NCBI GenBank assembly: GCA_017577485.1
Contig: PKRI01000009.1
Location: 1-52,472 of the forward strand
Length of the DNA: 52,472 bases
From: Bacillota bacterium
GTDB taxonomy: Bacteria; Bacillota; Sulfobacillia; Thermaerobacterales; RSA17
Direction of reading: 5' to 3'
A program made the translations under genes and the position numbers. The stretch's first letter is position 1. The number at the start of each line of letters is the position of its first letter. Of this stretch, positions 1-8,611 are shown one piece after another. Below the pieces are notes generated by a model. That model had not been told where the DNA came from. It saw only the letters and a list, made by a program, of their open reading frames with translations, and did not search any database.

Positions 1-1
1 C

Positions 2-562
2 CGCATGGTCTGGACCTTCGATCCGCTGGAGGCCCGCAACGCCTATCTCAACCTTCACAAACTGGGGGCCTTCGTGGAGAAGTACTCCGTCAATCATTAC
101 GGCGAGATGCGGGACCAATTGAACCGGGGCCTGCCGTCGGACCGGCTGCTGGCCGACTGGCGCTTCGGCCCCGGCGACGAACCCCGCCCGCCGATGCCGG
201 CGGGCGCGCACGCCGCGCCGGTCCTCAACCCCGCCGCGGTGGTGGACGGCGTGGCCCGTCCCGGACCGCTGGACCAGAGCCTGCTGGGCGCCGAGCCGGT
301 GCTGCGGGTGGCGGTGCCCGCCCACACCGGCCACCTGCGCCGCAGCGCCCCCGACGTGGCCGCCGCCTGGCGGCTCAGCCTGCGGGAGGCGCTGACCGGT
401 GCCTTCGCCGCCGGCTACCGGGCGGTGGACTTCCAGCCGCCCGAGGCCATTACCGCCGCCGGGACCGGGGAAGCACCGGCAGCAGCGGAAGCAGCACCCC
501 ATGCAGCCGCCGTCGCCTATTACATCCTCACACGCCGCGACACCGGGGGAGGCAGCCGATGA
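2..562 (+). CDS. GNAT-superfamily acetyltransferase (COG3375 type), 5' end cut off
   Basis: Only the C-terminal part is present; the reading frame is open to the left edge of the window, so the ATG at 5 is probably internal. The opening stretch (MVWTFDPLEARNAYLNLHK, then KYSVNHYGEM and a LPSDRLLADW block) matches what I recall of the predicted GNAT acetyltransferases that travel with o-succinylbenzoate synthase genes. The substrate is unknown; the partner enzyme suggests N-acylation of an amino acid. The stop TGA overlaps the next ATG (ATGA), so the two genes are probably translationally coupled. The last 60 or so residues are Ala/Pro-rich and carry little information. Confidence 0.75.
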   Translation, partial: RMVWTFDPLEARNAYLNLHKLGAFVEKYSVNHYGEMRDQLNRGLPSDRLLADWRFGPGDEPRPPMPAGAHAAPVLNPAAVVDGVARPGPLDQSLLGAEPVLRVAVPAHTGHLRRSAPDVAAAWRLSLREALTGAFAAGYRAVDFQPPEAITAAGTGEAPAAAEAAPHAAAVAYYILTRRDTGGGSR

Positions 563-1734
563 GCACCCAACCCGCCGCAGGCGCCGCGGGCCGCAGCGCC
601 TCGCTGTACATCGAGCAGGTAGAACTGATCCGCGTGGCCATGCCGCTGAAGAAGCCCTTCACCACCAGTTTCGGCACCACCACGGCCCGCGACGTGGTCC
701 TGGTGCGGGTCCAGGCCGGCGGTGCCGAAGGCTGGGGCGAACTGACCGCCATGGCGGAACCCCTCTACAACGAGGAAACGGTGGAGACGGCCCTGATCAT
801 CCTGGAGCGGCACCTGATCCCCCTGGTGCTGGGCCGCACCTTCGGCCACCCGCGGGAGGTCTCAGGGGCCTGGCGGGCCGTCCGCCGCCACTACATGGCC
901 AAGGCCGCCCTGGAGACCGCTTGCTGGGACGCCTGGGCACGGCTCAAGGGGATCCCGCTGGCCCGGGCCCTGGGCGGCGACAAGGACCGGGTGCCCGTGG
1001 GCGTCAGCATCGGCATCCCCCAGAGCCGCCGCATCGAGGACCTGCTCAGGGAGATCGAAGGCTTCCTGGCGGCCGGCTACCGGCGCATCAAGGTCAAGAT
1101 CGAGCCTGGCTGGGACGTGGAGGTGGCCCGGGAAATCCGCCGCGCCTTCGGCGACATCCCCCTGATGCTGGACGCCAACTCGGCCTACACCCTGGAAGAC
1201 GCCGACCACCTGCAGCGCCTGGACGAATTCGGGCTGATGATGATCGAGCAGCCCCTGGCCCACGACGACATCGTCGACCACGCCCGGCTGCAGGCGCGGC
1301 TTCAGACGCCCATCTGCCTGGACGAGAGCATCCACAGCGTCGACGACGCCCGCCGGGCCCTGGACCTGGGCGCCTGCCGCATCATCAACGTCAAGGTGGG
1401 ACGCATCGGCGGCCACGCCGCCATGCAGGACCTCCACGACTTCTGCCGCTCCCGGGGCGTGCCCCTCTGGTGCGGCGGCATGCTGGAGACCGGCGTCGGG
1501 CGCCTCCACAACGTGGCCCTGACCACCCTGCCGGGCTTCACCCTACCGGGCGACACCGCCGGCAGCGACCGCTACTGGCATGAGGACATCATCGAGCCGC
1601 CGGTCAGCGTGGACGGCGACGGGACCATCCGCGTGCCCGAGGGCCCCGGCCTGGGCCACGCGGTGCGGGAGGACCTGGTGGAGCGCCTGGCCCGGGAGCG
1701 CCGCATCTTCCGGGCGGAGGGAGGTACGGGGTGA
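559..1734 (+). CDS. menC: o-Succinylbenzoate synthase / N-acylamino acid racemase (enolase superfamily)
   Basis: A 391-residue enolase-superfamily protein of the MenC/NAAAR subgroup. Visible active-site elements are the KxK motif (K178, K180), metal ligands D205 (LDAN), E230 (MIEQPL) and D255 (LDES), and the second base K279 (NVKVGRIGG). The family either dehydrates SHCHC to o-succinylbenzoate in menaquinone synthesis or racemises N-acylamino acids, and many members do both. The ATGA overlap with an acetyltransferase gene and the absence of other men genes here favour the N-acylamino acid role, a known context for this pair. The GTGA overlap at its 3' end suggests an operon continuing downstream. 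Confidence 0.88.
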   Translation: MSTQPAAGAAGRSASLYIEQVELIRVAMPLKKPFTTSFGTTTARDVVLVRVQAGGAEGWGELTAMAEPLYNEETVETALIILERHLIPLVLGRTFGHPREVSGAWRAVRRHYMAKAALETACWDAWARLKGIPLARALGGDKDRVPVGVSIGIPQSRRIEDLLREIEGFLAAGYRRIKVKIEPGWDVEVAREIRRAFGDIPLMLDANSAYTLEDADHLQRLDEFGLMMIEQPLAHDDIVDHARLQARLQTPICLDESIHSVDDARRALDLGACRIINVKVGRIGGHAAMQDLHDFCRSRGVPLWCGGMLETGVGRLHNVALTTLPGFTLPGDTAGSDRYWHEDIIEPPVSVDGDGTIRVPEGPGLGHAVREDLVERLARERRIFRAEGGTG

Positions 1735-2084
1735 AGGCGCTCAACTTCTACTCGGCGGTTTACCACGCCAACCTCATCGCCCGGGAGAAGCGCTGCACCA
1801 TCCGCCTGGGCGACAAGTCGGGCAAGTACGCCGAGGGCGACATCGTCTGGGTCACCTACGGCAACCGTTTCGAACCGCGCCGCAAGGTGTGCGCCGCCGT
1901 CATCGACCGGGTCGACGTGAAAACGGTGCGGGAATTGAGCCACCGGGACATCCGTTCCGAGAATCCCGACATGCAGTCGATCCAGGACGTGGTCCGCTTC
2001 CTGGAGACCATCTACGGGCGGACGGTGACTCCCGACACCACCGTGTCGGTCATCTACTTCTCGCCCATCGTGGAAGAGGGCTGA
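1731..2084 (+). CDS. ASCH-like domain protein, unknown function
   Basis: A 117-residue protein with a GTG start overlapping the menC stop (GTGA). The N-terminal layout (MKALNFYSAVY, a basic Lys/Arg segment with CTIRLGDKSG, then a YAEGDIVWV strand) resembles ASCH/PUA-like beta-barrel proteins, which often bind RNA or nucleotides. There are no membrane segments or metal motifs. It lies in a tight run with the acetyltransferase, menC and comB-type genes, which says little about its role. The ASCH assignment rests on pattern resemblance only. Confidence 0.6.
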   Translation: MKALNFYSAVYHANLIAREKRCTIRLGDKSGKYAEGDIVWVTYGNRFEPRRKVCAAVIDRVDVKTVRELSHRDIRSENPDMQSIQDVVRFLETIYGRTVTPDTTVSVIYFSPIVEEG

Positions 2085-2087
2085 GCC

Positions 2088-2828
2088 GTGGAAATCGACG
2101 TGGCCCTGACGGCCGCCTCGGCCCGGGCCGAGCAGATCCGGGGCCGGGTGGTCTGCGTCATCGACGTGCTGCGGGCCAGCAGCACCATCGCCGCCGCCCT
2201 CTCCGCCGGGGCCGCCGGCATCCGGCCCGTGGCCACCGTGGACGCCGCCTTGGCGCTGCGGGACCGGTTACGGGCTGAGGGCGCCGGCGCCGTCCTGGCG
2301 GGGGAACGGGGCGGCGACCCGCCGCCGGGCTTCGACCTGGGCAACTCGCCCCGCCAGATGAAGCCCGAGACTGTGGGAGGCCGTGAGGTCATCCTGACCA
2401 CCACCAACGGCACCCTGGCCGTGGACCGGGCCCGGCGCATGGGCGCCCGGCGCATCTACGTGGGCGCCTTCGTCAACCTGGACCGGGTGGTCACCGCCCT
2501 GCGGGAAGACCCCGACGCAGCGGCCGGCATCCTGCTCTACGCCGCCGGCTCCGACGGCCGCGTTTCCCTGGAGGACACCGTCTGCGCCGGCCTCATGGCC
2601 CGCGAGTTGAGCCTGCAGGTGCCGGACCTGCGCCCCCGCGACGCGGCCCGCGTCGCCATCCGCGCCTACACGGCGACGGCTCCCGACTGGCCCCAGCCCC
2701 TGCTGCAGGGCGACCATGCCCGGCGCCTGCTGGACAAGGGCTACGGCGCCGACGTGGACTGGTGCCTGCGCATCAACGCGGTGGACGCCGTGGGCGTGGT
2801 TTCCGGAGACCGCATCGTCAGGCTGTAG
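2088..2828 (+). CDS. comB: 2-Phosphosulfolactate phosphatase (ComB family)
   Basis: A 246-residue protein of the ComB family, which hydrolyses 2-phosphosulfolactate to sulfolactate in coenzyme M or sulfolactate metabolism. Recognisable family blocks are VIDVLRASSTI near the N-terminus, LAGERGG, a GNSPRQM segment and the TTTNGT motif near residues 103-108, followed by YAAGSDG. Length is normal. GTG start three bases after the preceding stop, so it is the last gene of the rightward four-gene operon. In bacteria without coenzyme M the physiological substrate is uncertain. Its last 88 bases overlap the 3' end of the opposing MFS gene. Confidence 0.85.
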   Translation: MEIDVALTAASARAEQIRGRVVCVIDVLRASSTIAAALSAGAAGIRPVATVDAALALRDRLRAEGAGAVLAGERGGDPPPGFDLGNSPRQMKPETVGGREVILTTTNGTLAVDRARRMGARRIYVGAFVNLDRVVTALREDPDAAAGILLYAAGSDGRVSLEDTVCAGLMARELSLQVPDLRPRDAARVAIRAYTATAPDWPQPLLQGDHARRLLDKGYGADVDWCLRINAVDAVGVVSGDRIVRL

Positions 2829-3937
2829 ACCAATCCGGCGGCGGCCACCGCCGCGCCGGCGGCGAAGGTGGCGTGGGGACCCACGGCTTCCCACAGCAGG
2901 CCGCCCAGCACCGGCACCGCCACCCCGGCGATGTGGTTGATGGTGCCGCCGGTGGCCAGGGTCTGGGGCACGTCGTCGGGGTCGGCGATGCGGCCCAGGT
3001 AGGCCGTCACCACCATCTCGAAGCGGAACAGGTTGTCGATGCAGAACAGCACGTACAGCGCCGGCAACCAGTCCAGGACGGCGTACCCCACCAGGATGGC
3101 GCCCACCACGGCGTAGCAGACCACGAACACCGGCCGCTCGCCGAAGCGGTCCACCGCCATCCCCATCAGCGGCCGGCCCAGGATGGACAGCACGTGCCCG
3201 GCGGCCATCAGCAGCGCCACGGTCTGGACGCCGACCCCGTAGACGGCGATCAGGTTGAAGGCCGCAAAGGTCAGGAACATGTGGCGCCGGGCGCCGTTCA
3301 GCAGTGTGGACCAGTAGTAGGTGCTGTAGCGCCGGCGGATCAGGAAGCGGCTGCGCAGGTCCGGGCGCGCCGCCGGCGCCCCCTCCCGCGGCAAGGCCCA
3401 CATGGCCAGCGCGCCCAGTGCCGCCACCACCGCGCCCACCACGAAGTAGCTGCGCAGCGGCAGCAGGCTGCCGGTGGCGAACACCACGGCCATGGCCGCC
3501 AGCTCCGCCGCCACGCCCACGCCCTCCACCTGCCCCAGGCGCAGCCCCCGCTCCTCGGGCCGCGCCCAGCGCAGGATCAGCGTGTTCTGCACCGGGAACA
3601 GCAGGTGAAACCCGGTGCTGAAGATCAGGGTGACCACCGCCAGGCCGGCGAAGGAGTCGGTCACCGCCAGCAGCCCCAGCCCCAGCGCCAGCAGCAGGAT
3701 GGACCAGGTGCCCAGCACCGGCGGCGCGATGGTGATGGTGGCGGCGGTCAGGACCACGGTCAGCAGGCCCGGGATCTCCCGGATCCCCTCCAGCCAGCCC
3801 AGGGCGCCGCCGCCCATGCCCAGTTCCTGGTTGAGATAGTTCTGGAACACGGTGCGGTAAGTGCCGAAGCCGAACTCCCAGAAGAAGGCGGCCACAGCCA
3901 CCAGCAGCAGCGGCTGCAGCCTCCGCAGGCGGCTCAA
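2741..3937 (-). CDS. MFS transporter
   Basis: A 398-residue polytopic protein with about twelve hydrophobic segments and the basic cytoplasmic loop after TM2 expected of major facilitator permeases. It starts with TTG, which overlaps the stop of the upstream ypdA-type gene (TTGA), so the two are probably co-translated. The substrate is not predictable. The natural end would be near LVYSLTMRSPE; the frame then runs 20-30 residues further, antisense to the end of comB, giving a long convergent overlap. The tail is hydrophilic and probably dispensable. Confidence 0.85.
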   Translation of the reverse strand: MSRLRRLQPLLLVAVAAFFWEFGFGTYRTVFQNYLNQELGMGGGALGWLEGIREIPGLLTVVLTAATITIAPPVLGTWSILLLALGLGLLAVTDSFAGLAVVTLIFSTGFHLLFPVQNTLILRWARPEERGLRLGQVEGVGVAAELAAMAVVFATGSLLPLRSYFVVGAVVAALGALAMWALPREGAPAARPDLRSRFLIRRRYSTYYWSTLLNGARRHMFLTFAAFNLIAVYGVGVQTVALLMAAGHVLSILGRPLMGMAVDRFGERPVFVVCYAVVGAILVGYAVLDWLPALYVLFCIDNLFRFEMVVTAYLGRIADPDDVPQTLATGGTINHIAGVAVPVLGGLLWEAVGPHATFAAGAAVAAAGLVYSLTMRSPETTPTASTALMRRHQSTSAP

Positions 3938-5037
3938 AAGTCCACCTGGCCGCCGGCACCCGTGCGCATGGCCGCCGGCGCGGCAAAGCGGGCCCGCTCG
4001 GCGGCCTCGCCCGCCGGGACGCCGCGGCGCCTCAGCAGGTGGGCCACGATGCGCTCCCCGTGGAAGCGGCCGTTTTCGATGAAGATCCGGTTGGCGTCGT
4101 ACCCGGCGGCCAGCACGCCCGCCACGTACACGCCGGGCACGTTGGTCTCCATGGTTTCGGGGTCGTGGACCGGCACCCCCGTTTCCGGGTCCACGGCCAC
4201 GCCCAGGCTCCGGGCCAGGGTGTGGTCGGGCCGGTAGCCGGTCAGCAGGAACACGAAGTCGGCCGGCTCGCGCACCTCCTGTCCCTCCTGCTCCAGGATC
4301 ACCCCGGCCGGTTCAATGGCCTTGACCCTGGTGCGGAAGCGGGCGGCGATGTCGCCGGCCTCGATGCGCTTGCGGATGAAGGGCAGGATCCAGGGCTTGA
4401 CCCGGTCGCTGAGGTCGTCGCCGCGGTGGACCAGGGTAACCCGGGCGCCGGCCCGGTGCAGTTCCAGGGCGGCCTCCACCGCGGAGTTGCGGCCGCCCAC
4501 CACCACCACCCGCTGCCGGTAGAAGGGGTGGGCCTCGGTGAAGTAGTGGGACACGTGGGGCAGGTCCTCGCCGGGGACGCCCAGGCGGTTGGGGTTATCG
4601 AAGTAGCCGGTGGCCAGCACCACCGCCCGCGCCAGGTAGGTGCGCGGCGGCGCCGAGGGATCGCGAACCTGGCGGGTCTCCACCCGGAATACGCCGGCGG
4701 CCTGCTCCGGGCCGCCGGACCCATCAGCGGCCGGTTCGCGGCGGATGCCGGTCACTTCTTCGTACTGGTGCACGTTCAGGTCCAGGGCGTCGGTGACCTG
4801 GCGGTAATAGTCCAGCGCCTCCTGCCGGGTGGGGTTGGCCCGCGGGCAGATGAACGGGATGCCGGCGATGGCCAGTTTCTCCGCCGTGCTGAAGAAGACC
4901 ATGCTGGTGGGGAAACGGGTCAGCGTGTGGACCACGCAGCCCCGATCCAGAACCACGTAGTCCAGGCCCGCCTTGCCGGCCGCCGCTGCCGCGGCCAGCC
5001 CGCAGGGACCCGCGCCGACGATGACCAGGTCCAGCAC
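3934..5037 (-). CDS. ypdA: YpdA-type FAD/NAD(P) oxidoreductase, putative bacillithiol disulfide reductase
   Basis: A 367-residue flavoprotein. The N-terminal FAD Rossmann motif is GAGPCG (residues 8-13) and includes Cys12, at the place of the single catalytic cysteine of YpdA/Bdr. A second nucleotide motif, VVVVGGRNSAVEAA, lies mid-protein, and a C-terminal GVYVAGVLAAGYDANRIFIENGR block closes the FAD site. Characterised relatives reduce bacillithiol disulfide with NADPH, so the gene implies bacillithiol use, a trait mainly of Bacillota. It is first in a two-gene leftward operon with the MFS transporter. Confidence 0.85.
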   Translation of the reverse strand: MLDLVIVGAGPCGLAAAAAAGKAGLDYVVLDRGCVVHTLTRFPTSMVFFSTAEKLAIAGIPFICPRANPTRQEALDYYRQVTDALDLNVHQYEEVTGIRREPAADGSGGPEQAAGVFRVETRQVRDPSAPPRTYLARAVVLATGYFDNPNRLGVPGEDLPHVSHYFTEAHPFYRQRVVVVGGRNSAVEAALELHRAGARVTLVHRGDDLSDRVKPWILPFIRKRIEAGDIAARFRTRVKAIEPAGVILEQEGQEVREPADFVFLLTGYRPDHTLARSLGVAVDPETGVPVHDPETMETNVPGVYVAGVLAAGYDANRIFIENGRFHGERIVAHLLRRRGVPAGEAAERARFAAPAAMRTGAGGQVDF

Positions 5038-5141
5038 TGAACCACCCCCGGCTCACAGCCACCATTCTAGCACGGCCGGGCGCCGCGCAAGCCCGCCCGC
5101 CGGCCGCGCCGGCGAGGCGCCGCCCGGCGGGGCGGCGGCGC

Positions 5142-5170
5142 TGGACCCGGCCGCACCGCCGCCCTATAAT
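5142..5170 (+). promoter_or_regulatory. Sigma-A-type promoter for the rightward MFS gene
   Basis: The -35 element TGGACC (5142-5147, four of six consensus bases) is followed after exactly 17 bases by a perfect -10 TATAAT (5165-5170). The first ATG of the downstream frame (5169) lies inside this -10 box and cannot be in the transcript, which decides the start of the next gene. Confidence 0.7.
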
Positions 5171-5216
5171 GTTAGGCATACGGAATGTTCGGGAATCAAG
5201 GAAAAGAGGCGACCCC

Positions 5217-6407
5217 TTGCAGGCCCGCGAGTTGACGGCCCTTTACGCCGTGCTCTTCCTCACCATGGCGGGTTTCGGCATCGTCTTCCCCCTGCTGCCC
5301 CAATTCGTCCTGGAACTGGGAGCCGGGTCCATGCACATGGCCCTGCTGGTCTCCGGCTACGCCATGATGCAGTTCCTGCTGGCACCGGTCTGGGGCAACG
5401 TTTCCGACCGCATCGGCCGTAAACCGGTGCTGGTCCTCGGCCTGGTGGGCCTGGGCCTCTCCTTCTTCGCCCTGGGCCTCGCCCGCAACATCTGGACGGC
5501 CATCCTGGTCCGCATCGTGGGCGGCGTCCTGGCCGCAGCCACCATGCCCACCGCCCAGGCCTACGTGGGCGACGCCACCACGCCCGAACATCGCGGCCGC
5601 GCCATGGCCCACATGGGCGCCGCCACCAACCTGGGCTTCATGGTGGGCCCCATGCTGGGCGGCACCCTGGCGGTGTTGGGCGTGCGCACGGCCTTTTTCG
5701 CCACCGGTGCCGTGGCCCTGCTGACGGCGCTGTTCACCGCGGCGGTCCTTCGGGAGCCTCCCGCCGAGGCCCGCCGCCAGCGCGACCGCCGGCCGCCGGC
5801 GCTGGCCGCCATGGTCCAGGCGGCGGCCAGCCCCCACGCCGTGCTCTTCTGGCTGGCCTTCGTGGTCACGTTCTGCCAGTCGCAGATGTTCAGCATGCTG
5901 GGCCTCTACCTGGCCGAGCGCTTCGCGGACAAGGGCCCGCTGGCCGGCACCGCCTTCACCGTGCTGGGCGTGGTGGGCGCGACCGTGCAGGGCCTGCTGG
6001 TGGGCACCCTGGGGCAGCGCTTCGGCGAGGGCCGGGTCATCCTGGCCGGCCTGGCACTGGGTGCCCTGGGCTTCACCGGGTTGACCGCCGCCGGCCGGGC
6101 GGCGTCCATCCTGGGCGCCGTGGCCGGCGTGGCCGCCGGCGGGTCGCTGATCCGCCCAACCATCGCCTCGGCGGTGTCGCGCCGGGCCGTCCACGGCCAG
6201 GGCCTGACCATGGGCATCCAGAGCGCCTTCGACAGCCTGGGACGGGTGCTGGGCCCGCTGACCGCCGGGGCCGTCTACCAGGCCGTGCCCCGCTACCCTT
6301 TCCTGGCGGCCCTGGCCTGCTACCTGGCCGTCCTGGTTCTGGCCCGGCGGCGGCTGCTGGCGCTGGACCAGGAGACCGCCGCCGTGGCGCAGGGCATCAA
6401 GGCGTGA
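5217..6407 (+). CDS. MFS transporter, drug-efflux (TetA/MdtG-like) type
   Basis: A roughly 396-residue, 12-TM major facilitator protein. The motif-A loop is clear: GNVSDRIGRKPVLVLG after TM2. This motif and the MGAATNLGFMVGPMLGG block in TM5 are typical of H+-coupled multidrug/tetracycline antiporters. I place the start at TTG 5217, preceded by AAGAGG at normal spacing, because the upstream in-frame ATG (5169) overlaps the promoter -10 box. The gene ends 11 bases inside the convergent tetR gene, a likely local regulator. Direction of transport and substrate are inference. Confidence 0.85.
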   Translation: MQARELTALYAVLFLTMAGFGIVFPLLPQFVLELGAGSMHMALLVSGYAMMQFLLAPVWGNVSDRIGRKPVLVLGLVGLGLSFFALGLARNIWTAILVRIVGGVLAAATMPTAQAYVGDATTPEHRGRAMAHMGAATNLGFMVGPMLGGTLAVLGVRTAFFATGAVALLTALFTAAVLREPPAEARRQRDRRPPALAAMVQAAASPHAVLFWLAFVVTFCQSQMFSMLGLYLAERFADKGPLAGTAFTVLGVVGATVQGLLVGTLGQRFGEGRVILAGLALGALGFTGLTAAGRAASILGAVAGVAAGGSLIRPTIASAVSRRAVHGQGLTMGIQSAFDSLGRVLGPLTAGAVYQAVPRYPFLAALACYLAVLVLARRRLLALDQETAAVAQGIKA

Positions 6408-7056
6408 CCCCGCCGGCTCCGGCCCAGCCGGAGGCGGGCGTTCCTGCGCCGATCCCCCGCAGGATGAAGGCCTGCAGGTGAGGCGCGGCCGCCACGGGAT
6501 CGGGCGGCTGCCGGTCGCGCATCCAGCCGTTGAGGATCTCGTAGACGGCGCCGACCACGCACCGCGCCGACAGCGCGGCGTCCTGGGCGGGAGCCAGTCC
6601 CTCGTCCACGGCTTCCTGGATGTCGCGGGCCACCAGGCCGGTCAACTCCGCATGGATGGCCTGCAGCCGCCGGTCGAAATCGGGGTGGGCGCCCGGCGCC
6701 TGGACCAGCACCACCTTGGCCAGGGCTTCGTGGCCGCTGAAGGCCGCCAGCACCGCCTCCACCGAGGCGGCCAGCTTGGCCAGGCTGGTGGCGTGGGACG
6801 ACCGCGCCTTGACAACCGCGCCGATCACCAGTTCGTACAGGCGGTCGATGATGGCCAGGGCCGAGGCTTCCTTGGTGGGAAAGTACAGGTAGAAGGTGCC
6901 GGTGGCCACGCCGGCCCGGTCCACCACGGTCTTGACCGAGGTCCGGTGGTAGCCCAGTTCCGCGTAGGCCGACGCCGCGGCCAGAAGCAATTGTTCGTAG
7001 CGCTCCTCCCGGGGACCGCCCGTGCGGGCCCCGGATGGCGACGGCGTGTCGGCCAC
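6397..7056 (-). CDS. TetR/AcrR-family transcriptional regulator
   Basis: A 219-residue regulator with an N-terminal TetR helix-turn-helix: EERYEQLLLAAASAYAELGY, then TSVKTVVDRAGVATGTFYLYFPTKE (about residues 17-62). The C-terminal ligand domain is helical. GTG start with GGGAGGTG upstream at good spacing. It faces the adjacent MFS efflux gene with an 11-base tail overlap, so control of that gene is a reasonable guess, although the operator candidate lies on its own upstream side. The ligand is unknown. Confidence 0.88.
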   Translation of the reverse strand: MADTPSPSGARTGGPREERYEQLLLAAASAYAELGYHRTSVKTVVDRAGVATGTFYLYFPTKEASALAIIDRLYELVIGAVVKARSSHATSLAKLAASVEAVLAAFSGHEALAKVVLVQAPGAHPDFDRRLQAIHAELTGLVARDIQEAVDEGLAPAQDAALSARCVVGAVYEILNGWMRDRQPPDPVAAAPHLQAFILRGIGAGTPASGWAGAGGVTP

Positions 7057-7089
7057 CCTGCACCTCCCACTGCGGCGAAAGCAAAGGCG

Positions 7090-7109
7090 GCGCTTCCCGT
7101 GGGAAGCGC
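7090..7109. promoter_or_regulatory. 20-bp palindrome upstream of tetR (operator or terminator)
   Basis: GCGCTTCCC-GT-GGGAAGCGC is a perfect inverted repeat with 9-base arms and a 2-base centre, 34 bases before the tetR start. TetR operators usually look like this, which suggests autoregulation. It also lies just downstream of the leftward nifU-type gene and has a modest T-rich stretch after it on the minus strand, so a terminator is possible. Confidence 0.5.
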
Positions 7110-7149
7110 TGCCTGCAGGCTTCGGTTCAGCGGGCGCCGTGCCGTCCGG

Positions 7150-7404
7150 TCAGACGGAAATGACGCCCTTGATGTGGGGCACTTCCTGCCGGATCATGCG
7201 TTCAATGCCCGCCTGGAGCGTCATCGTCGACATGGGACAGCCGACGCAGGCACCCATGAGCCGCAACTGGACGACGCCGTCCTCCAGGTCGACGAACTCC
7301 ACGTCGCCGCCGTCGGCCTGGATTGCAGGGCGGATGCGCTCGATGATGCGCTCGATGCGCTCCCTGGTCTCCTGCTCGTCCTGCATCTCCCTGACATCGG
7401 CCAC
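7150..7404 (-). CDS. NifU C-terminal-domain Fe-S scaffold protein (Nfu type)
   Basis: An 84-residue protein matching the stand-alone Nfu domain. IRPAIQADGGDVEFVDLEDGVVQLRLMGAC is followed by the CxxC pair C53/C56 (GACVGCPMS), which in the family holds a bridging [4Fe-4S] cluster between two subunits for delivery to target proteins. GTG start with GGAGGTGA nine bases upstream. It stands alone between the tetR and amidohydrolase genes. Clients cannot be inferred, though several Fe-S enzymes are in the window (IspH, endonuclease III, the hydroxylase small subunit). Confidence 0.88.
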   Translation of the reverse strand: MADVREMQDEQETRERIERIIERIRPAIQADGGDVEFVDLEDGVVQLRLMGACVGCPMSTMTLQAGIERMIRQEVPHIKGVISV

Positions 7405-7447
7405 AGTCGCTCACCTCCCGGGACGGGCGCTGTTCAGGGCCATTGTA

Positions 7448-8611
7448 TCACAGAAGATCGAGGGCGGTTTTCACCAGAATCTTAACCCCCGACGCCAGCG
7501 CCGACTCGTCCAGATTGAACCGCGGGTGGTGGTGGGGGTAGGCGGCGCCGATCTCCTCGTTGCCCACGCCCAGGAACAGGAACGCGCCCGGCACCCGGCG
7601 GGTGTAGTGGGCGAAGTCCTCGCCGCCCAGGATGGGCTCCTGGTCCAGCACGTTCTCGGGTCCCAGGACGGCGGCCGCGGCGTCGCGCAGCACCTGGGCC
7701 ACCCCCGGATCGTTGACCAGGGCGGGGTAACCGTACTCGTACTCGACGCGGCAGGTGGCCCCGGCCATGGCGCACGTGTGCTGGGCGATCCGCTCCAGTT
7801 CCCGGCGCAGCAGTTCCCGGACCTGGTCGTCGAAGCAGCGGGTGGTGCCCAGCAGGCGCGCCCACCCGGGAATCACGTTGAAGGTGGTTCCGGACTCGAT
7901 GGCGCCCACGGTGACCACGGCGGGCTGCACCGGATTGACGCGGCGGCTGACGATGGTCTGCAGGTTCAGCACCAGTTGCGACGCCACCACCACCGGGTCG
8001 CAGGCCTGGTGCGGCGCCGCGCCGTGGCCGCCCTTGCCCTCGATCTCGATGGTGAACTTGTCGGCGTGGGCCATGACGGTGCCGGGCCGGATGGCAGCCT
8101 TGCCCACCGGCACGTTGGACATGACGTGGAGCCCCGCGATGGCGTCCACGCCGTCCAGCACGCCCGCCTCGATGAACTGGACGGCGCCGCCCGGCGGCAG
8201 TTCTTCCGCAGGCTGGAAGAGCAGTTTGATGCGGCCGCGCCACCGGCTGCGGTGCTGGGCCAGCACCCGCGCCGCGCCCAGCAGCATGGCCGTGTGGGCG
8301 TCGTGGCCGCAGGCGTGCATGACGCCGTCGCGGGTCGACCGGTAGGGAACGTCGTTCTCTTCCTGGATGGGCAGGGCGTCGATGTCGGCCCGCAGGGCCA
8401 CGGTTCGGCCGGGCCCGGCGCCGTCGATGATGCCCACCACGCCGGTGGGCGTGGGCCGCTGGGTCTCGATGCCGAATTCCCGCAGCCTGGCCTCGACGAA
8501 GGCCGTGGTCTCGTGCTCCTGGTAGCTGAGTTCCGGGTGGCTGTGCAGGTGACGGCGCCACGCGCGGACGTCCCCGGCGATCTCCTGCACGGCGTCCAGG
8601 ATGGCGCTCAT
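7448..8611 (-). CDS. M20D-family amidohydrolase (hippurate / N-acyl-amino acid hydrolase type)
   Basis: A 387-residue dinuclear metallo-amidohydrolase. Visible features: RRHLHSHPELSYQE (19-32), LRADIDALPI (73-82), the metal-site block HACGHDAH (99-106, C101 and H103), FQPAEE (132-137) and a C-terminal GGEDFAHY motif. The family removes acyl groups from N-acyl amino acids or cleaves related amides. I choose ATG 8611 (GGGGAGG nine bases upstream) because a longer in-frame extension to 9193 only reads noise across a decayed kinase. A damaged copy of its own first codons lies at 9137-9187. Confidence 0.88.
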   Translation of the reverse strand: MSAILDAVQEIAGDVRAWRRHLHSHPELSYQEHETTAFVEARLREFGIETQRPTPTGVVGIIDGAGPGRTVALRADIDALPIQEENDVPYRSTRDGVMHACGHDAHTAMLLGAARVLAQHRSRWRGRIKLLFQPAEELPPGGAVQFIEAGVLDGVDAIAGLHVMSNVPVGKAAIRPGTVMAHADKFTIEIEGKGGHGAAPHQACDPVVVASQLVLNLQTIVSRRVNPVQPAVVTVGAIESGTTFNVIPGWARLLGTTRCFDDQVRELLRRELERIAQHTCAMAGATCRVEYEYGYPALVNDPGVAQVLRDAAAAVLGPENVLDQEPILGGEDFAHYTRRVPGAFLFLGVGNEEIGAAYPHHHPRFNLDESALASGVKILVKTALDLL

